DNA of 64,000 nt from Sindora glabra (Eukaryota; Streptophyta; Magnoliopsida; Fabales; Fabaceae). Made by a program: the position numbers and the translations under genes. Shown here one piece after another: positions 33,307 through 45,124 of the stretch. Numbering within the stretch: the first letter of the stretch is position 1; each line of letters opens with the position of its first letter. The stretch covers positions 7,277,501-7,341,500 of the forward strand of contig CM035230.1 of the NCBI GenBank assembly GCA_020226215.1, given 5' to 3'. The notes beneath the pieces are model-generated. The model searched no databases. It was not told where the DNA came from and worked only from the letters and a program-made list of their open reading frames with translations.

Positions 33307-35355
33307 GAAGAACCCATATGGTGAATAATTTTAAATACATATTGGTGATTGAAAATAAGAATTTTACACTATGGATTGCTAGTATGATATAATGGGAGCA
33401 TATCTGGATACTATGTTTTAATATTTAAATTGACTAAAAGTTATTTTAGAGAAATCCTATTTTATTGTTATGTTTTAGTTACTTGTCATGAAATTAGCAA
33501 AATAAGGATTTAATGATATGGGATGCTGAAATAATATAATTAGAATAATCTTGAAATGTTACTTCCTAATATCTTAAGGATTTGAATTTGATTAAGAAGA
33601 TCCCTCCTTCATCACCTTATTTTGAATTTTTGGTATAACATTAATAAAATTTGAACCAGTGAATTTAGTTGTCATATACATGAATTTTTTATATTTCAAT
33701 GCCAAGTTTGAAATTAAAGAAAGTAAGGATCTATGATTATTAAGTGGCATAAATGGATTATCAATTAATACTAAGAAATATAAGAAACAAGTAATACAAA
33801 ATGCTAGCATATTATAATCGAGTTATGGATTTGTAATATGTGAAAGGAAAAATAATTAATGTGCACATAATTATAATTTCTTTTTGTAAATGGTGATATT
33901 AGGAGAAAAGTATAGGAAAATAATTGTTGATGATTTAGAACTTCCAAAGGTGGATCGGCATACCAAGTGAATATATATCTCATCATTGATTTTATCTTAA
34001 TTAAAGATGATTTAGATATTATAAATTGTATTCTACTTGATAGTATAGATTTACTATTCATGCATGTAAAATTCATGTATAAGTTCAGTGTCATGGAATA
34101 AGAATAGTTAGTTATTTAAATAAATGTTAATTGATTAAAGTATGCAGCGGAAGTGTAATGGTGTCAATATCATTTGTTAACTAAATGTGATGAAAATGAA
34201 TTATTGTGATTATGTAACAAGGCATGATGGTGTTATTATATCATACACTATAATTTGCTTTGATATTGCCCTGTGATGATGGGGATATCAATAGTGGTTT
34301 ACACCTTTAATGGCATCTTGAGATGAGAAAAGTGATGGAATGATAATGTGAAGCCTGATGCGGATATTCCTTGCAATTTGTCTATCGTGAATATTAAACT
34401 AGACATTTGATTTCTATTATCCATTATTTAATACTATTTCATGAAATAGAAATCTAATTATCCTTGAAACCTCCATTAGTGGAATTATAATGATATTGTT
34501 TATGTATGGGTTTGATAGCCATCTAAATATTTGATGACTATTGAATTAGGTTAAATGTGATGTAATATTAAAACTTTGTTATGAGTGGATATTATTGTTG
34601 ATGTGAGTGTGATGACTTGTTTGTATTTGAGCCTTAATGGTTACTTGTGAATGTGGTGCTTACCTGGAATGGGTAGTGTACGATATAATAATATTGAGTA
34701 CTAATAGATAGTTAAGACTTTTATGACTTATGATATAAGGAATAAAGTTTAAGTCATGTGTAGGTGAACTTTCATTTTAGGATGTGGTTCCATATATTTT
34801 AGAAATTTGAGAAATGATTTTACTAATAATTTCTAATGTAGTACATAATTAACTTACGATTATTACTATAAAATTTATCACTTGTAAAATAGTGACAGAT
34901 ATATACTCACTGAGTTCTTACAACTCACTCTATTCTATTTTAAATATTTTCAGATTGATATTAGCATGTTTAAATTTATTGTATTCATGGAGAAGTAAAG
35001 ACCGTCAAAGTGAAAGTTTAATAGTTGGGTTTCATTTAGAATTAGAATCATCTTTCCAATAAAAAATCTATTTAATTACATGATATGCTGAATTGATTGT
35101 ATATGCATAAGTGTAAAATTATATTATATTGTTTATTTGGAAAATAAACAAGTTTTGTATTTAAAGGCATATGACCCTTGAAAAGTATCTAAAAATAGGG
35201 AAAAATTTATCTATTTTTTTACAAAATTTTTAAAATAAAATTTAAGTCCTATTTGAATTTAGAAAATCCTTTAAATAGAAAGAGTGAAAATTTTAAAGGC
35301 TTGTGGAAATTAATAATTGAATCTAGGCCATTCATGATTAGGTTGGGTTGTAACA

Positions 35356-35660
35356 TCAATAATGCAACAAAAGGAATCAAATGTAACTTTGTTTCCTTTT
35401 TCATAGAGTTGACTAATACTAAGCAAATTGTGCTTGAGCTTTTTGACATATAAAATATCATCAATGTAAGATTTAGAACTCTTATCCACTTTACCTTTTC
35501 CCATGACTTTTCCTTCTAAGTTATCTCTAAAGGTGACATTGCCTCTTTTTTTAAGTGTCAATGAGATGAGCTTGGATTTATCCCTTATTATATGCCTTGA
35601 GTAGTCAGTGTCTAAGTACTATATCTCACTTTAAGTTCTCAAACATACTTATAAAAAAGA
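35356..35660 (-). pseudogene. Copia protease and pre-integrase segment
   Basis: Minus strand reads YLDTDYSRHIIRDKSKLISL, where the protease active site DSG reads DTD. Then come LKKRGNVTFRDN, a KGKVMGKGK segment and LKHNLLSISQLYEKGNKVTF (35310-35561). This is the usual copia stretch joining protease to integrase. The protease would release the mature gag and pol proteins. The frame is cut at 35356 by the solo LTR and continues at about 31440 in the integrase. The altered active site and stops make it a pseudogene. Confidence 0.8.
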
Positions 35661-35718
35661 CATCAAATTTTGATTTTTGGTACCTAAATAACTTTAGGTT
35701 CGATCCATCTTTAGGGAC

Positions 35719-36968
35719 CTAAATTTTCTTTGTTTTAACATTTGTGTTTGTTGTATATGTACAAGAATAAATTCCATGCCCCTTTTCACCATAGTAGAAA
35801 CAAGTTATTCTTGGTTGTCTCTTCATAGTTTCTTTAACAAACAAGTTTTTGTAAAAATGATTCTTTTTATTTGGAATGTAACTGAGGCTTTTTTTGTTAA
35901 AGTTGATCTTTTGAGCAAGAAGAATGTCTAAAGAATCTTTGCCTTTTATGAATTTCTTAAGAGTTTTAGTTAAATAATTAAGCTTTTGCTTAAGACTTTC
36001 GCAAGAAGTGCATTTTTTAGAAGTTTTCTTAAGGGTTTCAACTTCTTGAATTAATTCTTCATTTTCCTTCTTAAGTTGTTCAATATTATTTTCCAAAGAA
36101 CAGATCAACTTCTTTGAAAGTTTAATATTTCTTTTAGCATTAAGCAACACTAAATTTAAATAAGAAATAATAGTTTGATTTATTATTTGAACTAGAGATG
36201 GATACCCTTTCTCTATCTTAATCTCTTAAAGTCATTAAATATAGAAGGGCTTCTTCATCTTTATCATTTCCTTCATAAAGAGTCATCATCATCATTGTCT
36301 CCCTAAGGAACTAGGTGTGCTTTCTTGTAAGTACTTTTGTTTTTCTTCTTTTCAAGCTCCAATTGCTTCTTCAAGTAAATAGCATAATCAAGCTTGATAT
36401 GCCTTTGTTTTTTACACTTATAGCATGTTGGAGTAGCTTGCTTGTTAACTTTTCCTTTATTTGCATGCTTGTTTCCTTAAGGCACTCTTCTTCTATCACC
36501 AATTCTTTTAAGTGCTCACTGATATTTCTTCGTAAGAAGCTCCAAGTCATCCTCCAATGAGATGTCAAGTAATTCCTCTTGACAATCTACATCAATTTCA
36601 TCCTCATTTACACTTGTTTTAGCTTTAAGGGCAAAGGCCTACTTCTTTCTTTCATTATCATTAGCATATCTCTTAAACTCTAGTTCATGCTCCTCCAACT
36701 TTCCAAATAAATCTTGTAGAGTTGGCATCTTTATTTTCATTTCTTTCTTGACGGTAGTTATCTTTAGTTGCCATTCAATGGTTAATGACCTCAGCACCTT
36801 GTGAACAAGTCCTCCATCTGTAAGGTGCTTATTAAGGAGACTTAATTGCTTAATAAGAGATGTAAACCTTTGAATCATATCTTTTATAGATTCTCTATCA
36901 TTCATTCTAAACAATTCATACTGATAAATTAATATATGTATTTTGCTTTCTTTGACCTATATGGTACC
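35719..36968 (-). pseudogene. Copia gag, central and C-terminal part
   Basis: Gag forms the particle and binds RNA. From right to left it reads YELFRMNDRESIKDMIQRF, LVHKVLRSL and EWQLKITTVKKE (36639-36914), the UBN2-type gag domain. A first zinc knuckle follows, CYKCKKQRHIKLDY (36384-36425, last Cys now Tyr). Next is a Glu/Lys/Leu-rich coiled-coil region (35870-36140). A second knuckle, CFYYGEKGHGIYSC, is at 35761-35802 (second Cys now Tyr). Two knuckles around a coiled coil are typical of SIRE-type gag. The N-terminal part is at 38625-38981, across solo LTR B. Confidence 0.8.
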
Positions 36969-38624
36969 TGTTGGGAATTCGGATTATCATATGCAACGGA
37001 AATTCAAAATTTGATCTGAATTCTACCTAGGATCCATGCAAAAAGCATAAATCTATTATTAGGGTTTTACCTATTGGACACTCGTATTTTTACTGATCAA
37101 AACTTGAGAGCGGATGAATCAAACGCCGGCCGGAAGGTACAACGTCTCTACAGTATCCACACAGAGTGAACAATGACCTCTCACCCTTCACAAATCTGCT
37201 AGGATGCGTTTTTCTCTCTAGGAATTAGGATTGGATGTTTTCTAAGTGATTTAGGATTTGTATGGAAGCTTTGAGCATATTATTAATGTGCTGCCCTCAA
37301 GCTCCCTTTTTTAGAATTTAGGCAAGTCACAATCCTAATCCTACTAGGATAACGCTTCCAAAATCCTAATCACACTTAACAACTCATTTTATCCTTATCC
37401 TAGAGATAATGAGGAAAGATATGACTTATCTATTAATTATCTAACATTAGATAATATTATCTCATAATATAAATATCTTAATATTAGATAATTACATTTA
37501 GTTATCAAATATCAAAATAATATTATCTTATAATATATTTATCTAATATCTGATAACGTAATTATTTGATATTACTTTAATATTAAATAATATCACATAA
37601 TATATATATATATATTACATGAATTTATTATTCTTAATAATATATATATGCATGAAAATAAGTCCAATTAATTGGATATTAATATAATTAAAGTTCAATT
37701 AATTATTGTCTTATTCCTACTCCTTTTGTGTGACCCTGTAGGTTCTTACTACGTTGACAATGACTCATTATTGAGTCATAGATAGTAAGCAGTATCTAGC
37801 AATACATCACTGCTACCCAAGTAGTAAGAATGTCTGTGATTCGACATTCACCTAATACATGATCAACGTTTTGCATTATAACCCTTTTGTAATAATATCC
37901 AAATTGAACTGGAGGCATGAAATATGTCATTCTCATCAATGTTCAATTTATATTTCTTGATACTGAATAGACTTAAAATAAATGATTAATATCACATATT
38001 AATTCAATTGAGCATAGCCATGCATTTCTAAGTCTCACTCAATCAAGGGGCCCAAGGATATTTGTCTTTTATACAAGAGTAACAAAATCCCATCTACATC
38101 ACTCACTTCCTTCTGTACGATTTATGACACACCCAATCAATGCCCTACTTGTCATCCTGATTAAAGGTGACATAAGACAATATTAAAGTGAGTAATTCCT
38201 CATGTAGGGAACCGTAGTGACTTCAGGTCAAAGGTTTATATGTATTTGTGATCATATGAGAATAACTTATGACACGTCTATCCATGCAATATTTTCATAG
38301 TGGGTCAGTCCAATACATTGTTCACTAGCAATGTACTCATGTATTGACTTGATATCATATATACATGATTCATAATTATCAATCACTATACATGCTAGTC
38401 TCGATGTATTATTACTATCATTTTTGTAATAATACTTGACTAAGGACATTTTAGGAATAGCGAAACTATTCCAAGAATTATTATTATATTAAGTTATAAA
38501 TTGCGCATAATAATAATAAAATTATAAAAATAAAATATAATAATTAAATTGCCTAAAATAAAACATAATACATTGTGTATAACTTCAATCATCTATATGA
38601 TTAGTTCTAGGATACACACCAACA
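36969..38624 (-). mobile_element. Copia solo LTR B (1,656 bp)
   Basis: Plus-strand ends are TGTTGGGAATTC and ..CACACCAACA. It is flanked by the perfect duplication GTACC at 36964-36968 and 38625-38629, inserted in the gag gene of the SIRE-like element. The sequence follows solo LTR A (13555-15207) throughout. No coding region adjoins it. The short open frame at 38267-38449 is an LTR by-product. It is one of the latest insertions in this region because it interrupts an already inserted element and keeps an exact duplication. Confidence 0.92.
37430..37600. repeat. Cluster of AT palindromes in solo LTR B
   Basis: Counterpart of the palindrome cluster in LTR A. Here the palindromes are less perfect (for example ATTATCTAACATTAGATAAT near 37436). 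Confidence 0.75.
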
Positions 38625-38981
38625 GTACCTACATAAGTTACCTTAAGCACATCCCATATTTTTTTAGTAGTCAAGCAATTTAATACCTTTTCATATTCAC
38701 TAGGCCATAAAGCATTTGATAAAATCCATTTAGCTTTAGAATGAAGCTGATGTTTTATTTTCTTTTTTTTAGTCCATTCAGGTCTTGGTTTTAAGATCTC
38801 TACATTATTTTCCTTTTTTTTGGGGATTATAATCATTTTTAATTAAATCCCACATATCAATATTAGTAGCCTCTATAAAATCTTTCATTTTTTGTTTCCA
38901 ATAATAATTTTGTCCATTAAAACTTGGTGGTTTGTTTGATGGACGATACTCAGGTAAAATGCTAGCATTATTTATATCCAT
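38625..38981 (-). pseudogene. Copia gag, N-terminal part
   Basis: Starts at 38981 (ATG on the minus strand) with MDINNASILPEYRP, then PSFNGQNYYWKQKMKDFIEA, DMWDLIKNDYN, an AKWILSNALWPSEYEKVLNC segment and the KKIWDVLKVTYVGT run up to the solo LTR junction. These are the standard opening segments of copia gag (PxFxGxNYxxWKxxM, then ..A.xxI..AL...). A one-base change in the middle needs a frameshift. It continues at 36968 after solo LTR B. This start is chosen because it lies about 55 bases after the LTR and fits the family. Confidence 0.85.
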
Positions 38982-39021
38982 TAGATCCTCTTGAGATCGT
39001 GAGATCTTATACTAAGAGCTA

Positions 39022-39034
39022 AGCTTAGATATGA
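39022..39034 (-). promoter_or_regulatory. Decayed primer-binding site (tRNA-Met type?)
   Basis: AGCTTAGATATGA on the plus strand lies two bases from the 5' LTR end. It matches 8 of 13 positions of GGCTCTGATACCA, the complement of the usual copia PBS for initiator tRNA-Met. Position is right; the match is weak. Confidence 0.35.
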
Positions 39035-39036
39035 AA

Positions 39037-40348
39037 TGTTATTTAGTATTTTACCTAAGAAGAGGTGAATTGGGTATAAAACCTTTTTCACAATAATGAC
39101 AATGTGAGTTAACAAATGATTCAAGAATGAAACTAATAAATAAGCATGTACAAACTTATCACAATAGTAAATATGATTCAATGAAACAAAGTATAAAATA
39201 AATAAATGGAGAGATAGAGAAGAAAAGATTCAACATTGTTATTTATAGTGGTTCTAGCCTTGACGATCCAATGCTCCAAAGTGTGCATCCATTACTAAGC
39301 CTCTTTGACTTGGATTTGAACTCTAATCCACTATCTCTTCAAGTTTGAGGGCACTTGAAGAAGCTATAGTACAAATCTTTGCTTTTTTAAAAAAAAATCC
39401 CTTTGAGAATCCTTTCTCAAAGCTTCTGTCTATCAAGAGATCCAATACTCTTGATATTGCTAAAGATACCTCACCTTAATATACAATGAATGTGTGATTT
39501 GAATACAAGAATATAGTTTACAAACTCTAAAAGTTGAATTACATAGTAGAGCATTAAGAGAGGAATTTTAATCTAATAAGCTCAAAGAATTTTTAGGTTT
39601 TAGATGAGAGAGAAAGAAGTTTCTTGTGTTTATGTAACAATGAAAGCACTTTATTATATTTTTAAATTGAATTGAAGCCTTTATATAGAGGTTGGAAAGG
39701 TAAAAAACTCATTATAAACAAAATATAACCATTACAAGGTAGTTAGTTCCTTATAAATTAATTGGCTAATCAATTCAAGCCACCTATGAATTTTTTAAAA
39801 GTTTGTGGTGAATTGATTAGTCAATCGATTCACCTAGGTATACAATTTGAATTTAATATATGGTGAATTAATTGATTAATCGATTCACTAGATCCTAGCT
39901 CAGTTCTGGATGTTCATGGTCAATTGATTCTAACCTTTGGAAAACTTAATTTTGAATAAAAACACAAGGAAATGAACAAGTATATCAATCGATTCGTAAA
40001 ACTTGATTTTTGAAAGATTTTAACAATGAATCGATTAATCAACTGATTTATTTTGCCCTGCTTCCTCTCTAAACCTTTGGAATTAATTGTTCAATCAATT
40101 GAGAATATCCAGTATACTTTTTAAATGCTTGGAAATGATTGGTCAATCAATTTAAGTATTCTAGTTTGTTATTTGGATGCTTGGAATTAATTGGTCAATT
40201 GATTCTTGCCCTGAATTTCAGATTTTTAATGAAAGTTATTTGAAATATGATTTCTTTTCTTGAAAAATAGTCCAACCTCATTTTAAAAGCTTTTTGGCAT
40301 AAGATCAATCTTACTATTTTCAAGAAAATCCTAAACCTTTTATTAATT
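39037..40348 (-). repeat. SIRE-like 5' LTR, truncated
   Basis: Starts TGTTATTTAGTATTTTACC on the plus strand and aligns with the 3' LTR at 24896 until ..ATTAATT at about 40348. There the other LTR continues for about 170 bp that are absent here. The break joins directly to R1 sequence, so the outer end was lost by deletion or by a later rearrangement. Confidence 0.8.
39750..40206. repeat. Dyad-motif array in the 5' LTR
   Basis: About nine variants of GAATCGATTGGTCAATCGATTC in the same places as in the other LTR, for example near 39815, 40030, 40080 and 40185. Confidence 0.85.
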
Positions 40349-41760
40349 AGGTTTTTTTGGCTACATCTTGCGTTTGGATATCAAATTTGACTAATCTTTA
40401 TATACAACTTTCATATTTTAATCAAAGCTTAGTTCGGATATTTGAAAAGTCTAATTTAGTTGAAAAATTGAAGCTTTATCTTTGTCCAAGTTAAGCTAAT
40501 TTCAATTTTTAGGTTATATTTAGAGTTCTAAAGGTTTAATCAAGATGAAACTAGTGCCTAAGGCTTCCTAGGACCTGGCCTTACAACTTTTATATTTTGA
40601 CTTTGGCAAACTACATAGTTTGGTGGCCTTATATTGGCTAGAAGTTAGATTTATAAGATTTTATTGCAATAACTCCTGTAGTGCATTATTTTGTAAATTA
40701 GGTCCTAGGCTTCTAAAATTAGCATGACCTTATTTTTTATAATCTTAAGAGGTATATAATTTAGGTTCATTAGGTTTTAGAGGATAGTAAATTAGATATA
40801 AGGTTATGCCTCTAAATGCAAGAACATTTTTACACAGTTCTACAAAAACACTAGATGATTTTTTTCTCCTTTCCAAGTTTATTTTTCTTCAACCATGGAA
40901 GGCTAAATTCTAGTTAATTCAAGGAATTTATAGTTTATCTCTATTTGGATTATAAGATCCTAAGTTATAATATTGACCTTTTTTAATTAATTTTCCTTTT
41001 TCCTTAATTCCTTATATTGATTGCTTGAAATTATATAAGTTGAATGCCAATTTGATATGATTTGTTTTCAACTTTGTGACTTTTAATCCTTAGCTATTTT
41101 TATGTTAAATTGTGGTTAGTTAATCCCTATTTTTCATATGACAATAAAGGGTTGAAAGATTAAATTAGAAGTTTCTAATTTAATCCTTCAATCTAACTGA
41201 ATTTTATATTTAAATTAGTTTTGAGTTAACTTTATATATTTTAATAGTTGTTTAGTTTTACTAATCTTAACTAATCAAATTTGAAATAGTTGTCAAGCAT
41301 AGAATTTATGAATTATTGCAGGGGTTCTAGATAACTTAATGTTGAAAAATCAATTAAAATTGTCAAATATATTTAATTTGTGATTAATCCACATAAAAGC
41401 TCTTAAATCCTTGGATCTATTGTTTTATTATATTTATTTGCCATCTTTCAATGTTATTTTTATAGTTTGCTTTTGTTAGTGTGTTTTGTTTAGAATTTTG
41501 AATCAAACCCCCTAGTTACATTTTACTTTTATCTATTGTTTGCATTCTTATTCTCGTATCTTGTCTTGTTTCCCTTCTATTTACATTCTATTTTGTTTTG
41601 TTTTTGCATTTTGTTTGTATTTTGTTTGCATTCTATTTGTTAGTAAATCATTGTAAAAGGATACATTAAGTGAATTACTAGGGGTTTGACTTAGTTGTTA
41701 CCTTATATTGCAAAATTTTTTATTAACCAATAATATCTAATTTTAAGTATGTTGCGATGC
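40349..41760 (+). repeat. Repeat R1, copy 1 (truncated)
   Basis: Non-coding sequence that is repeated, in reverse orientation, at 48308-49905 and 52369-53965. Shared blocks include the CTTCAACCATGGAAGGCTAA segment near 40888, the AAAGATTAAATTAGAAG block near 41155 and the ..AGGGGTTTGACTTAG.. end near 41685. This copy lacks about 200 bp present at the far end of the other two, where it abuts the broken SIRE-like LTR. A TTTTGTTTGCAT-type short repeat lies at 41575-41645. It is possibly an LTR of the Tat-like element at 54-62 kb; unproven. Confidence 0.7.
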
Positions 41761-41999
41761 ATATGCCACTAAATGAGTGACTTTAGCTATTTTAAATATT
41801 TTTAGTATTTTACTTTATAATATGTAAATAGAAATAATATCAAAAAATATCTATTTAATAATTGAAAGAATATAGAGAAACTTTATTTAAGGGCATGATG
41901 CCTTAGTCAAGAAAACTTATTCCATTAGTTAGAACATAATTTGTCAACCTAGGTGCTTAGGGGTTTAGGTTTTAGGAATGTGGAGAAGATAAATTTTGA

Positions 42000-42475
42000 T
42001 TATTTAATGAAACTTTGCTATAAAATATGCTTGAAGAGTGAAGGCTTGTAGATTGATATGCTTTAAAAAATATATAATAGAAGGGGAGAATGATCACTAG
42101 AATTTAAATACAATTGTGACAAGTACTTTAATAGTTGAAAATCTATAAGGAAGAGTATTATTTGATTTAGAAGCTACCTACTCCTTCTTATTTTCTAACT
42201 TAGCAATTAGAATTCTAAAACCTAAGGATAAGTTAGGTGATATGATGATAGTAACTACTCTAATAGGAATGGCTATGATTGCCAATCATAAATTAAAAGA
42301 ATGTGAAATTAACTCAAGAGATTGCCTTATGAAGTTGGATTTGGTAATATTGGATATTATGAACTATGATGTTATCCTAGGAATAGAATGGTTATTAAAG
42401 TATCATGCTTGTGCAGGTTGTTATCATAAGACAATGACATATCAGCTAGAAGAAGAGGTAGCAAGAATCTTCTAA
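42000..42475 (+). pseudogene. Chromovirus gag end and protease
   Basis: At 42110-42470 the plus strand reads VTSTLIVEN, then RVLFDLEATYSFL, then ANHKLKECEI and the DVILGIEWLLKYHA segment. This matches the retropepsin-like protease of Tekay-type gypsy elements (LFDSGATHSF..DVILGMDWL). The active site DSG reads DLE, which would abolish catalysis. The 77-codon frame 42242-42475 is its best-preserved part. Gag upstream is barely recognisable and the 5' LTR is absent, so the element is truncated on the left. Confidence 0.8.
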
Positions 42476-42574
42476 GAAGAAAAGAGAGCAGAGTTGCTTA
42501 TTTTTATCTTATGTGCAAAAGTTAGGAAACTTATGAAGAAAAATTATGTATTATAGATAGCTATTGTAAGTAAG

Positions 42575-43880
42575 GTAAAAAAAGAAGAACCTAACTTAGT
42601 CTAGTTCTAGTGGTAAATGAATTTTGATAAGTTTTATTAGAGTAATTACTAGGATTACTATTTGATTGTGAAATTGAGTTTACAATTGATGTTATTCTAA
42701 GAATCAATTTGATAGTTAGCTAAATTGAAAGATTTAAAGGAGCAATTATAGGACTTAATAGACAAAGGTTTTATATAACCTAGTATTTCTTTGTGAGGTG
42801 CACCTATGTTATTTATAAAGAAGAAAGATGCATCAATATGACTATGCATCGACTATTAGCAACTAAATAAAGTCATTATCAAGAATAAATACCTATTTTT
42901 ATGAATAGATGATTTGTTCAATTAACTACAAGGTGCACAATGTTTTTTAAAGATTGATTTGTGATTTGGATATCATCAATTAAAGATTTGTAAGGAAGAT
43001 ATTCCAAAAATGGTGTTCCATACTTGCTATGGATATTATGAATTTCTAATGATGTCTTTTAGATTGATGAATACAACTATAGCATTTATGGACTTGATGA
43101 ATAAAGGGTTCAAGCCATTTTTGGATAAATCTATCATAGTATTCATTAATGATATTTTAATGTATTCAAAAAGTGAAAAGGAGCATATATAACATCTATA
43201 GATTGCTTTGCAAACTTTGAGAGGATATTAGTTATATGTTATGTCCTCAATATATGAATTTTGGATCAAGGTGTTCATTTCTTAAAACATATGACTTTAG
43301 AAGAAGAATCTAAAGAGATCCTTAAAAAGTTGAAGCTGTAATCAAGTGGCTAAGACTTTTAATAGTGATAGTATACAAAGTTTTCTTGGATTAGTTGGAT
43401 ATTATAGAAAATTTATAAAGGACTTCTCATAGATTGCTTTACTATTAACAAAGTTAATGTATAAAGAAGCTAAGTTCAAGTGGAGTGATGAATAAGAGAA
43501 AAACTTCCAAAAACTAAAAGAATGTTTGACTTTTACACTTGTATTGGCCCTACCAATTGGGCTTAATAATTATATAGCAAGATAGTTAAAGGAACATGAA
43601 ATAAACTATCTGATTCATGAGTTGAAAACGGCAATTATGGTATTCAATCTAAAAATTTAAAGGCATTATTTGTATGGAGCAACATGTGAGATCTATACAT
43701 ATCACAAAAATTTGAAGTATATTTTTTATTAGAAGAACTTAAATTTAAGACAATATGAATAGATGGAATTAGTGAAGGACTATGATTATTCTATCTATTA
43801 TTGCCCTGGAAAAGTAAATATTGTAGTGGATGCTTTAAATTGGAAAGCTCCAAGAAAGAAAAGGAATGCACAAAAGGAAG
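42575..43880 (+). pseudogene. Chromovirus reverse transcriptase and RNase H
   Basis: Reads SKVKKEEPNL, LKDLKEQL.DLIDKGF, GAPMLFIKKKDAS, a CIDYxQLNKVIIKNKY run, FLKIDL.FGYHQLKI, FHTCYGYYEFLMMSFRLMNT and IIVFINDILMYSKSE (YxDD reads FIND). Next come SFLGLVGYYRKFIKDFS, then the RNase H tail RHYLYGATCEIYTYHKNLKY and DYDYSIYYCPGKVNIVVDAL. This is the ordinary Tekay/chromovirus order. About fifteen stops or shifts. It would copy the element's RNA and degrade it in active relatives. Confidence 0.85.
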
Positions 43881-43919
43881 AAGTTAATGAAGAAGTAGCT
43901 AATGTAAAGATATAATCCA

Positions 43920-45090
43920 TGATAATAAAATAGATTAAAGAGTAGTAACCCAAGGATATTAAGTATAAGTTGTTAAAGATGAGGGCAATAATAAAAGAAG
44001 AAATCCACCTAAGAAATGATGAATGTGTAATAAAACGTGAGATAAAATTATGGGATCGTAAATCTATAAGGAATGAAGTATCAAGAAAAGCACATGAATC
44101 ATTGTATATGATGCATCCCAAAGTTATTAAGATGTATCAAGATTTCAACAATGTTTATTAGTGAAAAGGCATAAAGAAAGAGGTAGCTGAGTAGTTGAAC
44201 AAATGCCTAATATATCAACAAGTCAAAGTAGAGTATCAACGCCCAACATGACTTCATTAGAACATTTACATTTCTTAATGGAAGTAGGAGAACATAACCA
44301 TGGGTTTCATTATTGGATTGCTAAATACAAGAAAAGGTTATGATTTTATCCAAGTAATCATGGATTGTCATACAAAGACTTTGCATTTTTTACTTGTGAA
44401 GATGGCATTTTTTATGTCCTAGTACTATCCTAGTACACTATGATTTTCTTAGATGGGATTGTACATTTACATGGCATGCTAATTATGATTATTTATGATT
44501 ATAGGACATAGTTCACATCACATTTTTGGCAATCATTTTAGGAGGCATTAGGATGTAGTTATGATCCAATATGGCATTTGACCTATAGATAGATGCATAA
44601 TCAAATAGAAGAATCCAAACTTTAGAAAATATGCTTAGAGGCTATGTAATTGATTTTGAAGGAAGCTAAGGGAAATATCTACCTTTGATTGAGTTCATAT
44701 ATGACAATAGTTATCAAATAAAAATTTAGATGACTTTATTTAAAGCATTATATGATGGGAAGTGTAGATCACTGATAAGTTAGTTTAAGTTAGGAGAAGT
44801 GAAAGTAATTTAACCAAATTTGATTGAAAATGCAATAGGTATGGTTTAAATTATTAAAGAAAGATTGCTTATGGCTCAGAATAGGCAAAAGTCTTATGTT
44901 AATATCCATTGATGAGAGTTAAAGTTTCAAGAAGGTGAGCAAGTGTTTTTAAAAGTTTTGCCAGCGAAAGAGGCGATGCATTTTGGTAAGAAGGAAAAAT
45001 TAATACCAAGGTATGTTGGACTTTGCTTGATAACAAAAAGGATTGGTAAGGTAGCCTACTAGTTAGACTTATTGAAAAACATGAAAATCA
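43920..45090 (+). pseudogene. Chromovirus integrase
   Basis: Starts with IHLRNDECVIKRE and HESLYMMHPKVIKMYQDFN. The His pair of the HHCC finger is kept, but the CxxC reads CLIY. The core begins ENITMGFIIGLLN, where the catalytic Asp of MDF reads Gly, followed by GYDFIQVIMDCHTKTLHFL. The later part is heavily decayed up to the LxLPxxMKxHxVFHVS-like segment near 45090. Integrates element DNA in active relatives. The chromodomain follows. Confidence 0.75.
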
Positions 45091-45124
45091 ATTCATCTTA
45101 TTTTCCATGTGTCAATGTTAGGAA

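Larger units (their letters stand above)
31453..35355 (+). mobile_element. Long gypsy-type solo LTR (3.9 kb)
   Basis: Interrupts the SIRE-like copia gene between protease and integrase; copia frames stop at about 35356 and resume at about 31440. The plus strand runs from TGTTGATATT to GGTTGGGTTGTAACA, the latter closely resembling the usual Tekay/Del LTR end. CTCACTGAGTTCTTACAACT at 34908-34927 is a block seen near the 3' part of such LTRs. A TATA box (32114) and pyrimidine-rich leader follow plus polarity. No internal coding region. Flanks TCTCA and TCAAT do not give a clean five-base duplication, so the ends may be off by a few bases. Confidence 0.6.
24896..40348 (-). mobile_element. SIRE/Maximus-like Ty1/copia retrotransposon
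   Basis: A reversed copia element with both LTRs, a polypurine tract, a possible PBS and the order gag, protease, integrase, RT, RNase H read right to left. An extra ORF lies between RNase H and the 3' LTR. Two zinc knuckles with a coiled-coil-like stretch in gag, plus a 3' ORF, suggest the SIRE lineage. It inserted in the LINE RT at 24896 (left flank ATTTA) and was later hit by a 3.9-kb solo LTR in the protease-integrase region and a copia solo LTR in gag. Its 5' LTR is cut short at about 40348. All genes are pseudogenes. Confidence 0.8.
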
